Assembly (NCBI GenBank): GCA_964229355.1
Contig: CAXRDE010000014.1
Coordinates: forward strand, 234,835-298,834
DNA from: CAXRDE01 sp964229355
GTDB taxonomy: Bacteria > Cyanobacteriota > Sericytochromatia > UBA7694
DNA length: 64,000 nucleotides
Direction of reading: 5' to 3'
Under the pieces are notes generated by a model. The model was not told the origin of the DNA and searched no databases. It saw only the letters and a program-made list of their open reading frames with translations. Positions 52,154 through 60,843 of the stretch are shown piece after piece (the stretch's first letter is position 1; every line of letters starts with the position of its first letter). The position numbers and the translations under genes were made by a program.

Positions 52154-53427
52154 TGGGAGCAATAGCAAAGGGCGACATTTTATTCAACCAAAAAGAGCTT
52201 TTGGATGTGCTTAGAGAAATACAGGAAAGTATCAAGGACAAAGTGGAGAAAGTTGCAGAACCAAAATTCCAATCAATGACGGATGAGGAGATTACTCAGG
52301 AACTCTTCAAAAAGTACGCAACAAAACCAATTGAATTCGTCGATATAGATAACCCCCATTCCAAAAGAGAAGATATTGAAATAGATGTGCGTGGTGATAG
52401 ATCTAGGGTAAGGCGGAATACTAATAGACCAGTGCTTTTGCCCGGTTTAAAAATTACAAGAACCTATCAATTTACAGGTGATTGGAGGTTATTTTTCTAT
52501 AGGCCTAGCTCAAGAGATTCTAGTCCTCCAAGAGGACATGTAGAACACAAAGGCACTGAATATGGCAAATTAAACATAATTGTTGAGATATTGCAAGACG
52601 AATTAGGTGACGGCGAAAAGGTTCTCCAAAAGTGTAATTCAGAATTTGCAAGCATACAAAAATATATCAGCAACCAAAAAACGAATATTGATTTTTGTAA
52701 TCGGCAATTGGAATCTGAAATTAGAGACAGAGTACAAGATCGAAAAAAACGCCTTGGAAACATAAGCGTCTTGGATAAACTATTAAATATTCCCTTGGAA
52801 AAAAATACGTTAGCTCCTGATGTTAATGCCATACCGCTTAGGCCAGTAGCCAAACCTCAAAAATCAACACCAAATGCGCAAACTGAATACACAATAAAGG
52901 ATTCAGACTACTTAAATATTTTGCGAGTCTTAAGACATGAAGGACGTTCATTCGAAAGAACCCCCAAGACCTTTCACAAATTAGGAGAGGAAGAATTAAG
53001 GGATATTATCCTGGCACATTTAAATGGTCATTATCAAGGCTTGGCAAACGGAGAAGCCTTTCGGAACAAAGGCAAGACCGATATTTGTATAGAATTTGAA
53101 AACCGGGCCGCATTTGTTGGGGAGTGTAAAGAATGGTCTGGCGAAAAAAAGTTGAAGGAGACATTGGATCAACTGCTAGGCTATTTAACCTGGAGGGATT
53201 GTAAAGCTTCATTGATCATATTCAATAAAAACGTTAAGGGCTTCTCTGATATTCAAGATAAAATAGCACCCGCATTAAGACAACACGATAATTTCATTCG
53301 AGAAAATAAACATAATGACGCAGGGGAGTGGCAGTTTGTTTTCTCATCAGCACAGGACAACCAAAGAGAAATTACAGTTCATGTATTTCTGTTTAACATC
53401 TATGCAGAAAAAAGAGAGACCGCTTAA
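52153..53427 (+). CDS. Uncharacterised protein with a PD-(D/E)XK nuclease-like domain
   Basis: A 424-residue A/T-rich gene product. The N-terminal ~220 residues have no recognised family and contain charged helical stretches. The C-terminal third looks like a restriction-endonuclease fold: NKGKTDICIEFENRAAFVGE (Asp near residue 305), then ECKEWSG (E-x-K pattern written as E-C-K) and DQLLGYLTWRDCKASLIIF. ATG 52153 is favoured over ATG 52150 because the GGGGAG ribosome site (52141-52146) is then 6 bases away. It lies directly before the full-length S gene (4 bases). Likely a defence effector nuclease; no closer identification. Confidence 0.65.
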   Translation: MGAIAKGDILFNQKELLDVLREIQESIKDKVEKVAEPKFQSMTDEEITQELFKKYATKPIEFVDIDNPHSKREDIEIDVRGDRSRVRRNTNRPVLLPGLKITRTYQFTGDWRLFFYRPSSRDSSPPRGHVEHKGTEYGKLNIIVEILQDELGDGEKVLQKCNSEFASIQKYISNQKTNIDFCNRQLESEIRDRVQDRKKRLGNISVLDKLLNIPLEKNTLAPDVNAIPLRPVAKPQKSTPNAQTEYTIKDSDYLNILRVLRHEGRSFERTPKTFHKLGEEELRDIILAHLNGHYQGLANGEAFRNKGKTDICIEFENRAAFVGECKEWSGEKKLKETLDQLLGYLTWRDCKASLIIFNKNVKGFSDIQDKIAPALRQHDNFIRENKHNDAGEWQFVFSSAQDNQREITVHVFLFNIYAEKRETA

Positions 53428-53431
53428 AATC

Positions 53432-54664
53432 ATGGAAAAAAATTGGAAAAAGGGCTTCATTAAAGATCTCGTGTCTAGTTTAGAGTCAGGAATTAGTGTA
53501 AATGGAGAAAGTAAGCCAGCAACAAAAATGGAAAAGGGCGTTTTAAAAGTAAGCTCGATTTCTTATGGTAAATTTTCCCCTTCTGAAAATAAAAAAATAA
53601 TAGATTCAGATTTGAATAGAGCTAAAACAAATCCAGGAAAAGATAGAATATTAATAAGTCGTAGCAATGGTTCTAAGGATTTAGTTGGGGCTAGTGTATA
53701 CATTGATAAAAACTACGAAAACTTGTATTTACCAGATAAGTTATGGCAAGTTCAACCAAATAACAATAAACAATTTTTAATGCGTTGGTTATATTTTTAT
53801 ATAAACACAAATAGGATCAAAGAGCTAATAAAGTCTTCTTCAACAGGCTCAAGTTCTATGCGTAATTTAAAAAAAGAAGATTTTTTAAATTTCCCAATTC
53901 TTATCCCACCATACGAGACACAACAAAAAATAGTTGATGCTATTAGTACCTGGGACAAGGCCATCACCCAAACCCAACAACTGATTGAAGCCAAACAAAA
54001 GCTGAAGCGTGGATTGATGCAACAGTTGTTAACAGGGAAAGCGCGTTTTCCTGAATTTGGTAAGCCATCAAAAAATGGTGAATTACCAGAAGGTTGGAAA
54101 CAAATAAAGCTAAAAGAGTGCTTTAAAGAAAGAAAAGAATCAGCTCCAGATTTACCACTGCTTTCAATAACGAGTTCCAGGGGAGTTATCTACCGTGATG
54201 ATGTTGAGCGCAAAGACACTTCTAATGAAGATAAATCCAAGTATAAAAAAATAGTTCCTGGCGATATTGGTTATAACACAATGCGAATGTGGCAAGGGGT
54301 TTCAGCAGTATCTGAATTAGAGGGCATTGTAAGCCCAGCCTACACAGTTTGTCAGCCGAGAAAAAATACCCATTCAACATACTTCGGCTATTTGTTTAAA
54401 TATGCTCCCATAGTAAAAATGTTTCACCGTCATTCGCAGGGGCTTGTAAGTGACACGTTAAATTTAAAGTTTCCACTATTCAGCAAAATACCAGTGGTAA
54501 TACCTTCATTTGATGAACAAGTAAAGATAGCTCGATGCCTTTCGGAGATTGACAAGGAAATTGAGCAATTAGAGCAAAAAATTGTATCTTTAGAGCATCA
54601 AAAGCAAGGCTTGATGCAGAAATTGCTTACGGGACAAATACGTGTCCCTGTCAAGGAAAATTAG
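53432..54664 (+). CDS. hsdS: Type I restriction specificity (S) subunit, two TRDs
   Basis: A 410-residue S subunit. TRD1 covers about residues 1-165 and ends FPILIPPYETQQKI. The central conserved helix follows: TWDKAITQTQQLIEAKQKLKR and GLMQQLLTGK. TRD2 covers about 205-365 and ends IPVVIPSFDEQVKIARCL, followed by a second helix and a matching GLMQKLLTGQ. This two-fold arrangement is the complete family layout. It selects the DNA target for the M and R subunits. The TRDs are A/T-rich while the central helix is coded with a composition like hsdM/hsdR, a mosaic expected from TRD exchange. One base separates it from the SLATT gene. Confidence 0.92.
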   Translation: MEKNWKKGFIKDLVSSLESGISVNGESKPATKMEKGVLKVSSISYGKFSPSENKKIIDSDLNRAKTNPGKDRILISRSNGSKDLVGASVYIDKNYENLYLPDKLWQVQPNNNKQFLMRWLYFYINTNRIKELIKSSSTGSSSMRNLKKEDFLNFPILIPPYETQQKIVDAISTWDKAITQTQQLIEAKQKLKRGLMQQLLTGKARFPEFGKPSKNGELPEGWKQIKLKECFKERKESAPDLPLLSITSSRGVIYRDDVERKDTSNEDKSKYKKIVPGDIGYNTMRMWQGVSAVSELEGIVSPAYTVCQPRKNTHSTYFGYLFKYAPIVKMFHRHSQGLVSDTLNLKFPLFSKIPVVIPSFDEQVKIARCLSEIDKEIEQLEQKIVSLEHQKQGLMQKLLTGQIRVPVKEN

Positions 54665-54665
54665 C

Positions 54666-55223
54666 ATGGAAAAACTAAAAGAAGCGTTAAAAGACGAAGC
54701 TGAGCGTATATTTGAAGATTGTCTTTTTACTTCTAAAGCTCAATACAATGCTGCTGATAGATGGTCCTATATTAATTTATGGCTTGGTATACCCGCCACA
54801 ATACTGGCTGCAACTTCTGGAGTGCTAACTTTTGTTAGTACATCCTGTCCACAAAATACTCAATGCTTTACAGCACCTATTTGGTTGCCGGGTATTTTGG
54901 CTGTAATTACAGGGGTATTGACTGCTCTTATTACTTTTCTTAATCCTTCAGAAAGAAAAAGCTTACACAGGAATGCCGCTGGTCAGTACCACGCATTAAG
55001 AAATCAAGCACGTATATTCAAAGAAATTCAACTGGTTCAATATGAAAGTAAAAATAATGAGAAACTTCAAGATATATTAATAAGCTTGGCAAATAAGCGC
55101 GATGATCTCAATCAGAATTCGCCAATGTGTTCAGATAAAGACTTTCAAAAAGCGCGAAAGGGCATTGAACAAGGAGAGTCCAAGTATCAAGTTGATGAGG
55201 CAAAAAAACATGACTGTGAATAG
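54666..55223 (+). CDS. SLATT-domain two-helix membrane protein (CBASS-type effector)
   Basis: A 185-residue protein with two membrane helices: LWLGIPATILAATSGVLTFV (about 34-53) and IWLPGILAVITGVLTALITFL (about 71-91). A helical cytoplasmic part with RNAAGQYHALRNQARIF follows. This is the layout of SLATT proteins, proposed pore-forming effectors that occur with SMODS/CD-NTase nucleotidyltransferases. Its 3' end overlaps the nucleotidyltransferase gene by 14 bases. The family role is membrane disruption upon signalling by a cyclic or linear nucleotide during phage infection; that is known for related systems and inferred here. Confidence 0.78.
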   Translation: MEKLKEALKDEAERIFEDCLFTSKAQYNAADRWSYINLWLGIPATILAATSGVLTFVSTSCPQNTQCFTAPIWLPGILAVITGVLTALITFLNPSERKSLHRNAAGQYHALRNQARIFKEIQLVQYESKNNEKLQDILISLANKRDDLNQNSPMCSDKDFQKARKGIEQGESKYQVDEAKKHDCE

Positions 55224-55998
55224 TTATTTAACTCAATTAGCAAGTAGTTCTGTTCTTAGGGATGTTGAAAAATACAGCATTCAATTATCTCTTAATACAA
55301 TATCTGCAAGAATCAGCCAGTCCTTTGCGGGTTATTTGAAAAACCATTATCCCTTTGGTTCTTATACTAGAGGAACTATACTTCCTCGCTCAATGGATGA
55401 AAATTCAGATGTGGATTATATAATTATTTTTGCTGATTCACAGTATAGGCCTCAAACATATTTAAATTACTTAGATACATTTGCAAGAGATCGCTATCGC
55501 TCTTCAGAGATAAAACAATCTCATCCAACTATTGTTTTAAATTTAAACCATATCAAGTTTGAGCTGGTTCCAGCTATTTGTGATAGCTGGGGGCAAATTA
55601 AAATCCCCTCAAAAAAGACTTTTGATCAATGGGTAATAACAAACCCAAATGAATTCAATAATATTTTAAGTAGCGCAAACTCAAGACATAACTCTTTAAT
55701 TAAACCGTTAATTCGTATCATGAAGTCTTGGAATGCAAAAAAAGGTTATATTTTCGAGTCATACTTACTTGAGCAAAGTATTGTTAATACTGGGTTTTAT
55801 GGCTTGCCCTATAATGCTCAGTTAAAAGATTATGTCTTTTCTTTTATCCAAAGTATAAATGTTGACTATTCACTGCCTGAGTATAAAAGAGCCGCTATAA
55901 ATAATTTAAAAGCGAAAGCATCTGAGGTTCAACAAAATGAATCTTGGGGCTATACGGTTCAAGCTGAGAATCTTATACGCAGCTTATTTTCATATTAG
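55210..55998 (+). CDS. CD-NTase (SMODS-type nucleotidyltransferase)
   Basis: A 262-residue nucleotidyltransferase. The active-site signature is YPFGSYTRGTIL near residue 45 (G-S motif), then SDVDYIIIF with two catalytic Asp and HIKFELVPA carrying the third acidic residue. The helical C-terminal half (LIKPLIRIMKSWN) fits CD-NTases, which make nucleotide second messengers in CBASS anti-phage defence. ATG 55210 lies inside the SLATT gene, so effector and synthase are co-translated. Both genes are strongly A/T-rich, unlike hsdM and hsdR around them. No Cap2/Cap3 accessory genes are present, so a minimal (type I-like) arrangement. Confidence 0.85.
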   Translation: MTVNSYLTQLASSSVLRDVEKYSIQLSLNTISARISQSFAGYLKNHYPFGSYTRGTILPRSMDENSDVDYIIIFADSQYRPQTYLNYLDTFARDRYRSSEIKQSHPTIVLNLNHIKFELVPAICDSWGQIKIPSKKTFDQWVITNPNEFNNILSSANSRHNSLIKPLIRIMKSWNAKKGYIFESYLLEQSIVNTGFYGLPYNAQLKDYVFSFIQSINVDYSLPEYKRAAINNLKAKASEVQQNESWGYTVQAENLIRSLFSY

Positions 55999-56007
55999 GG
56001 TTGAAAC

Positions 56008-59000
56008 ATGACCAACATCCCCGCCTACACCCCAAACCTGAACGAAGATGCTGTCTCACAACTGCCAGCCCTGCACCTACTCCAAAACATGGGCTATACC
56101 TATTTAAGCCCAGACAAAGCCCTGGAATTACGGGGTGGACGTAAAAAAGATGTTTTACTTGAGGGCATTCTTATGGAATGGCTACGCAACAACAATGCCA
56201 TGCAGTACAAAGGCCAAAGCTACCCGATTTCAGACGGCAATTTACTGTCGATGGTGCAAGCCCTCAAAGAATTGCCCATTGATGGTCTGGTGCGCACCAA
56301 CGAAAAAATCTATGACTTGCTCTGTCTGGGTAAAAGCGTTCAGCAATCCATAGATGGCGACACCAAAAGTCCAACACTCAAGTTTATTGACTGGGAACAC
56401 CCCGAAAACAATGTGTATCATGTGACCGAAGAATTTAGCGTAGAGCGCAGCGGCAGCCACGATACCCGCCGCCCGGATATTGCGCTCTTTGTGAATGGAA
56501 TTCCCTTAGTGGTCATTGAATGCAAAGCGCCTGGCCTTAAGGACCCAATTCAACAGGCCATCTCACAGCAAATCCGCAACCAAAAAGAAACCGAAATTCC
56601 CCAGCTCTTTGTTTATTCCCAGCTGTTATTGGCGTTAAGCCAAAATCAAGCCCGTTATGCGACCACAGGCACACCGGCAAAGTTCTGGGCCGTCTGGCGA
56701 GAAGAGGGTGAAGGTTTTGCCGAAGATGTACAAGCGGCGGTGAATCATTCCCTGACTGAACAACAGGTGCATAACATCTATACCAGTCGGAACTTACTGA
56801 CTGCTGAAAGAGCGATTCCGTATAAAGCCGCTTTGCAAAGACAGGTAACAGCTCAGGATGAATGCCTTTATGCGCTGTGTCGCCCTGAACGCTTATTAGA
56901 ACTCACCTACCGCTTTATGGTTTACGATGCCGGTGTAAAAAAAGTTGCCCGTTATCAGCAGTATTTTTGTGTCAAAAAGACGATGGAACGCCTACACCAA
57001 CGGACACAAGAAAACAGCCGCAAAGGCGGTGTGGTTTGGCACACGCAGGGCAGCGGTAAGTCTCTGACCATGGTTTTACTGGCCAAGTCCATTGCCTTAG
57101 ATCCAGAGATTCTCAATTACAAAATTGTACTGGTGACAGATCGCGTGGATTTGGACGACCAGATTTACAAAACCTTTCACCATTGCGGCAAAGAAGTTGA
57201 GCAAGCGACCACAGGCAAGCACCTCATCGAAATGCTAGGCAGTTCAAAACAGTCTATTATCACCACGCTGATTCACAAATTTGATAAAGCCATGAATCAA
57301 GTTAAGAGTAAGCAGCAAGACCGCTTTGAAGACGAAAACATCTTTGTCCTGGTCGATGAAGGGCATCGCGGCCAGTATGGTTCATTCCATGCCAAAATGC
57401 GCAAGATTCTACCTCGTGCCTGTTACATCGGTTTTACGGGCACACCTGTTATGAAAAAGGACAAAGACACCATTCACCGCTTTGGCGGCCTGATTGATAC
57501 CTACACCATTGATAAAGCTGTTGAAGATAAAGCCGTTGTGCCCTTGCTCTATGAAGGGCGACATGTCGAGCAATCTGTGAATGCCTTTGGCATCGACAAT
57601 TGGTTTAAGCGTATTACGGCTAATCTAAGTGAAGATCAGTCCAATGACCTGAAAAAGAAATTTGCCACCAGCGACCAGTTAAACCAGACCGAGCAAAAGA
57701 TCATGGCTGTCGCCTGGGATATTAGCGAGCATTTTCAAAAGAATTGGCAAGGCACGGGTTTTAAAGGCCAATTGGTGACCCCCAATAAACGCTGCGCCCT
57801 GCTCTATAAAAAATACCTCGATGAATTTGGCATGGTCAGTGCTGACGTCCTCATTTCTGGGCCAGACGAACGCGAAGGCGAAGAAGATCTCTATGATGAA
57901 AACACACAAGAAGTTCAGCGCTTTTGGAAAGGCGTCTTGCAAAAATACGGCAACGAAAAGAATTACAATAAGCAATTGATCAATGCCTTTAAACACGCCG
58001 ATGAACCCGAAATCATCATTGTCGTTGATAAACTACTCACAGGCTTTGATGCGCCTCGCAATACCATTTTGTATCTCACACGCAGACTCAAAGAGCACAC
58101 GCTTTTACAGGCCATTGCCCGTGTCAATCGTCTGCATGATGGTAAAGACTTTGGCTATATCCTCGATTATCGTGGTGTACTTGAAAGTCTGGATCAAGCC
58201 CTGGATCTTTATTCTGCTTTGCCTGAGTTTGAGTCGGGCGAGCTAGATAATTTGTTGACAGATGTCAGCGCGGAGATTGTCACATTGCCACAAAAACATT
58301 CTGTACTCTGGGATACCTTTAAAGAAGTCCAAAATAAACAAGACGAAGAAGAATACCAGACCTATTTGGCCGATGAAGAAATCCGTGATCGCTTTTATGA
58401 GCGTTTATCCGCTTATGCACGGACGCTGGCTATAGCCATGGCCTCAGAACGCTTTTTAGAAGAGACTCCGCAAAAAAAAATAGATCGCTACAGACGAGAT
58501 TTAAAGTTCTTCTCTAAACTCAGAATGGCAGTGCGTCATCGCTATGCTGAGGTCGTCGATTTTTCAGAGTATGAACCCAAGATCCAAAAATTACTGGATA
58601 CGCATGTCGGCACAGGCGAAGTTGAAACCATCACACCACTGGTCAATATCTTTGATTCTGATGCCTTTGCTGAAGAAGTCGAAAAAATCAGCAGTACCGC
58701 ATCAAAAGCGGATACCATTGCACACCGTACCGCGCGAACCATTCGAGAGCGAATGCAAGAAGATCCGGCTTTTTATCGTCGGTTTTCAGACATGCTCAAA
58801 GCAGCGATTCAGGCCTTCCGTGAAGAACGTCTCAAGGCCAATGAATACCTGAAACAAGTTCAGGAAATCATGAATGCAGTTCTGAATCGTACAGGTGACA
58901 AAATCCCGCAAGCCCTGGCTGGACAAGACATTGCGAAAGCCTATTATGGCGTTTTAAATCAGGCCTTGAGTTCATTTGAATTGAATGAAGATTTAGCCGC

Positions 59001-59208
59001 CAGCTATGCGCTAAAAATTGATGAAATTATCGAAAAGCTGCGTATCGTCAATTGGGCACAAGATAACGATGTGCAAAACAAAATGCGCATAGAGATCGAA
59101 GATAAGATCTTTGAACTCAAGGAAGACTCAAAACAAGACTTTGGTTTTGATGAAATTGACGAAATTATCGAGCAGTGCTTAGACATTGCACGGGTAAGGC
59201 GTCCCTGA
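56008..59208 (+). CDS. hsdR: Type I restriction endonuclease (R) subunit
   Basis: A 1,066-residue motor nuclease. The N-terminal PD-(D/E)XK nuclease has RPDIALFVNGIPLVVIECKA near residue 155 (D and E-x-K). The SF2 translocase has Walker A HTQGSGKSLTMV near 348, the motif II DEGH in VLVDEGHRGQYG and GFTGTPV in motif III. KLLTGFDAPRNTILYL and QAIARVNRLHDGKDFGYILDY form the second RecA lobe. The helical C-terminus binds the M/S core. It cuts DNA lacking the host methylation. Its G+C content and codon style match hsdM. The TGA overlaps the next ATG by 1 base. Confidence 0.96.
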   Translation: MTNIPAYTPNLNEDAVSQLPALHLLQNMGYTYLSPDKALELRGGRKKDVLLEGILMEWLRNNNAMQYKGQSYPISDGNLLSMVQALKELPIDGLVRTNEKIYDLLCLGKSVQQSIDGDTKSPTLKFIDWEHPENNVYHVTEEFSVERSGSHDTRRPDIALFVNGIPLVVIECKAPGLKDPIQQAISQQIRNQKETEIPQLFVYSQLLLALSQNQARYATTGTPAKFWAVWREEGEGFAEDVQAAVNHSLTEQQVHNIYTSRNLLTAERAIPYKAALQRQVTAQDECLYALCRPERLLELTYRFMVYDAGVKKVARYQQYFCVKKTMERLHQRTQENSRKGGVVWHTQGSGKSLTMVLLAKSIALDPEILNYKIVLVTDRVDLDDQIYKTFHHCGKEVEQATTGKHLIEMLGSSKQSIITTLIHKFDKAMNQVKSKQQDRFEDENIFVLVDEGHRGQYGSFHAKMRKILPRACYIGFTGTPVMKKDKDTIHRFGGLIDTYTIDKAVEDKAVVPLLYEGRHVEQSVNAFGIDNWFKRITANLSEDQSNDLKKKFATSDQLNQTEQKIMAVAWDISEHFQKNWQGTGFKGQLVTPNKRCALLYKKYLDEFGMVSADVLISGPDEREGEEDLYDENTQEVQRFWKGVLQKYGNEKNYNKQLINAFKHADEPEIIIVVDKLLTGFDAPRNTILYLTRRLKEHTLLQAIARVNRLHDGKDFGYILDYRGVLESLDQALDLYSALPEFESGELDNLLTDVSAEIVTLPQKHSVLWDTFKEVQNKQDEEEYQTYLADEEIRDRFYERLSAYARTLAIAMASERFLEETPQKKIDRYRRDLKFFSKLRMAVRHRYAEVVDFSEYEPKIQKLLDTHVGTGEVETITPLVNIFDSDAFAEEVEKISSTASKADTIAHRTARTIRERMQEDPAFYRRFSDMLKAAIQAFREERLKANEYLKQVQEIMNAVLNRTGDKIPQALAGQDIAKAYYGVLNQALSSFELNEDLAASYALKIDEIIEKLRIVNWAQDNDVQNKMRIEIEDKIFELKEDSKQDFGFDEIDEIIEQCLDIARVRRP

Positions 59209-59921
59209 TGTCAGCGCTAACCGTTGAAATCAGCTACGGCCAACGGCAATTTTCTATTGCTGTAGAAAAAGTCGAGCGTCAAGATTTGTCTATTACCGTT
59301 CACCCTGACTTAAGCGTAACGGCCCGTGCCCCACAAAATGTAGCCACTGAAGAGATCCAACGTAAACTCAAGCGGCGTGTGCGCTGGATAGGCAAACAGC
59401 TCCGCTATTTTGAACAGTTTATGCCCAGAACGCCACCACGCCAATATATCAGTGGAGAAACCCATTATTATTTAGGACGGCAGTATCGTCTAAAAATTGA
59501 GAAATCGGAATTTCAACGTGTACGATTATTGCGTGGCTACTTCTGGGTCGAATTGCCGAACCCAGACGATAAAAAGCTTGTAAGGCAATTGCTTTCAGAG
59601 TGGTATTTTGAGCATTTTAAAACACTCATTGAGAAACGACTGCAAGTCTATTGGCCTCGCTTTGAAAAATGGGGAGCAGATAAACCCGAAATTCGTTATC
59701 GCGATATGACTCGTTCCTGGGGTTCTTGTTCAGCTCAGGGGCGCATCACACTGAATAGAGCATTGGCAAAAGTACCGCTCGAATGCATAGATTACGTCTT
59801 AGTGCACGAACTCTGTCATTTGCTTTGCCCTGGCCATAACGAAAAGTTCTACCGCTTGCTAAGTCGTAACCTACCAGACTGGCAACAACGCAAAGAAAAG
59901 CTAGAAATTAACCTGAAATGA
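59208..59921 (+). CDS. YgjP-family (DUF45) metallopeptidase
   Basis: A 237-residue zinc metallopeptidase-like protein. The active-site motif is HELCHLLCPGHNEKFY (H-E-x-x-H with a third His six residues later) near residue 200, and the family signature RSWGSCSAQGRITLN lies upstream of it. YgjP/SprT-like genes frequently sit at the end of type I restriction operons, where they may help relieve or regulate restriction; the exact role is not established. ATG 59208 overlaps the hsdR stop by one base. Confidence 0.88.
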   Translation: MSALTVEISYGQRQFSIAVEKVERQDLSITVHPDLSVTARAPQNVATEEIQRKLKRRVRWIGKQLRYFEQFMPRTPPRQYISGETHYYLGRQYRLKIEKSEFQRVRLLRGYFWVELPNPDDKKLVRQLLSEWYFEHFKTLIEKRLQVYWPRFEKWGADKPEIRYRDMTRSWGSCSAQGRITLNRALAKVPLECIDYVLVHELCHLLCPGHNEKFYRLLSRNLPDWQQRKEKLEINLK

Positions 59922-60073
59922 TTCGCAAGACAATCACCATAGGACGGTTTATAACTCACGGATTAGAGCATAGTGAATGGATTATATCTAAATCAGATAA
60001 AATAGATGAAATAATTAAATATTTAACAACAAACTGGACTATCGCCAGACAACGATGCAGACTTCGCTGCTAA
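59918..60073 (+). CDS. Possible small ORF overlapping the YgjP gene end
   Basis: ATG 59918 overlaps the TGA of the YgjP gene (ATGA) and opens a 51-codon frame starting MIRKTITIGRF. The first 40 codons are A/T-rich and protein-like (HSEWIISKSDKIDEIIKYL), while the last dozen run into G/C-rich non-coding-looking DNA, so it may be the front end of a truncated gene. No family recognised. Confidence 0.3.
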   Translation: MIRKTITIGRFITHGLEHSEWIISKSDKIDEIIKYLTTNWTIARQRCRLRC

Positions 60074-60169
60074 GCAGTTACCTGACGGCGCCCCAAAACG
60101 CCAACCCCAAAGCTTGATCCGTTCTCCTGCTACGCTCCTAAAAACGTATCCTGAAGCCAGGAGCTTTGA

Positions 60170-60175
60170 TATAAT
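60170..60175 (+). promoter_or_regulatory. Extended -10 promoter element
   Basis: A consensus TATAAT preceded by TGA (TGN extension) lies 6 bases before the start of the first DUF2281 antitoxin gene. No matching -35 is clear. The start codon this close implies a nearly leaderless transcript. Confidence 0.5.
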
Positions 60176-60181
60176 GCAAGC

Positions 60182-60457
60182 ATGTTTCAAGATCAAGAAC
60201 TCCTCAACGAGCTTCACTCCCTGCCTCCAGCCAAGCAGGCAGAGGTCGTCGATTTCATTCAATTTCTGAAACAGAAGCAGCAGGCTCAGGCACCCATCGA
60301 AACTGAGAAGCAAGTGAAGCTTCAAATGGCGGCTGAATTGCTCCTGAATTCCCCGAGCAATCTTGATCCAGAAGAGATTGCACTTTGGGATGACGTCGTG
60401 AACACCTCGGATGAACCGCTTCAGATTGGAGAGCCTGATCTCCAGGAGCATGACTGA
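60182..60457 (+). CDS. DUF2281-family antitoxin
   Basis: A 91-residue protein. The first half carries the DUF2281 pattern ELHSLPPAKQAEVVDFIQFLK, shared almost residue for residue with the antitoxin at 62887 (AFHSLPPEKQVEVIDFIGYLK). The acidic second half (DPEEIALWDDVVNTSDEP) probably wraps around the toxin. The PIN-domain gene follows after 2 bases. It neutralises the adjacent RNase toxin and represses its own promoter by analogy with other type II modules. Confidence 0.75.
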   Translation: MFQDQELLNELHSLPPAKQAEVVDFIQFLKQKQQAQAPIETEKQVKLQMAAELLLNSPSNLDPEEIALWDDVVNTSDEPLQIGEPDLQEHD

Positions 60458-60459
60458 GC

Positions 60460-60843
60460 ATGCAGCATCTCTTCCTGGACACTAATCTCCTGGGCCAGCT
60501 GTGCCATCCTACTGCCGAGAAATTCAAGGATTTGAAGCACTGGGCTTATGCAATTCTGGAGCAATCTGCCAGTGAGATCTATCAGCTATGCTTACCTGAA
60601 ATCGTGGATTATGAACTCAGGCGTAAACGCCTTCATATGGCCCTACAGCAGGGCAGAAACGAATCAAATAGCTTGACCCGGCTGAACAATTTCAAAAAAA
60701 TCCTGAGATACCTCCCTCTTCAGACAAGCACAATGCATCTGGCTGCCCAGGCAAAGGAACTGAATGGTATTGTCCTTACAACCAACCAAAAGCACTTGTC
60801 CCGATTTGTGCCAGTGGCTGATTGGCAGAGCTTTAGGCCGTGA
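60460..60843 (+). CDS. PIN-domain toxin (putative RNase)
   Basis: A 127-residue PIN-domain protein. FLDTNLLGQL at the N-terminus gives the first acidic residue, LPEIVDYELRRK the second acidic patch, and the C-terminal NGIVLTTNQKHLSRF shows the PIN end pattern, although the final Asp of the usual acidic set is replaced (TTNQKH where T-x-D is common). That could lower or alter nuclease activity. It lies 2 bases after the DUF2281 antitoxin, with AGGAG at 60443-60447. Overlaps the DUF4279 gene by 4 bases. Confidence 0.75.
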   Translation: MQHLFLDTNLLGQLCHPTAEKFKDLKHWAYAILEQSASEIYQLCLPEIVDYELRRKRLHMALQQGRNESNSLTRLNNFKKILRYLPLQTSTMHLAAQAKELNGIVLTTNQKHLSRFVPVADWQSFRP

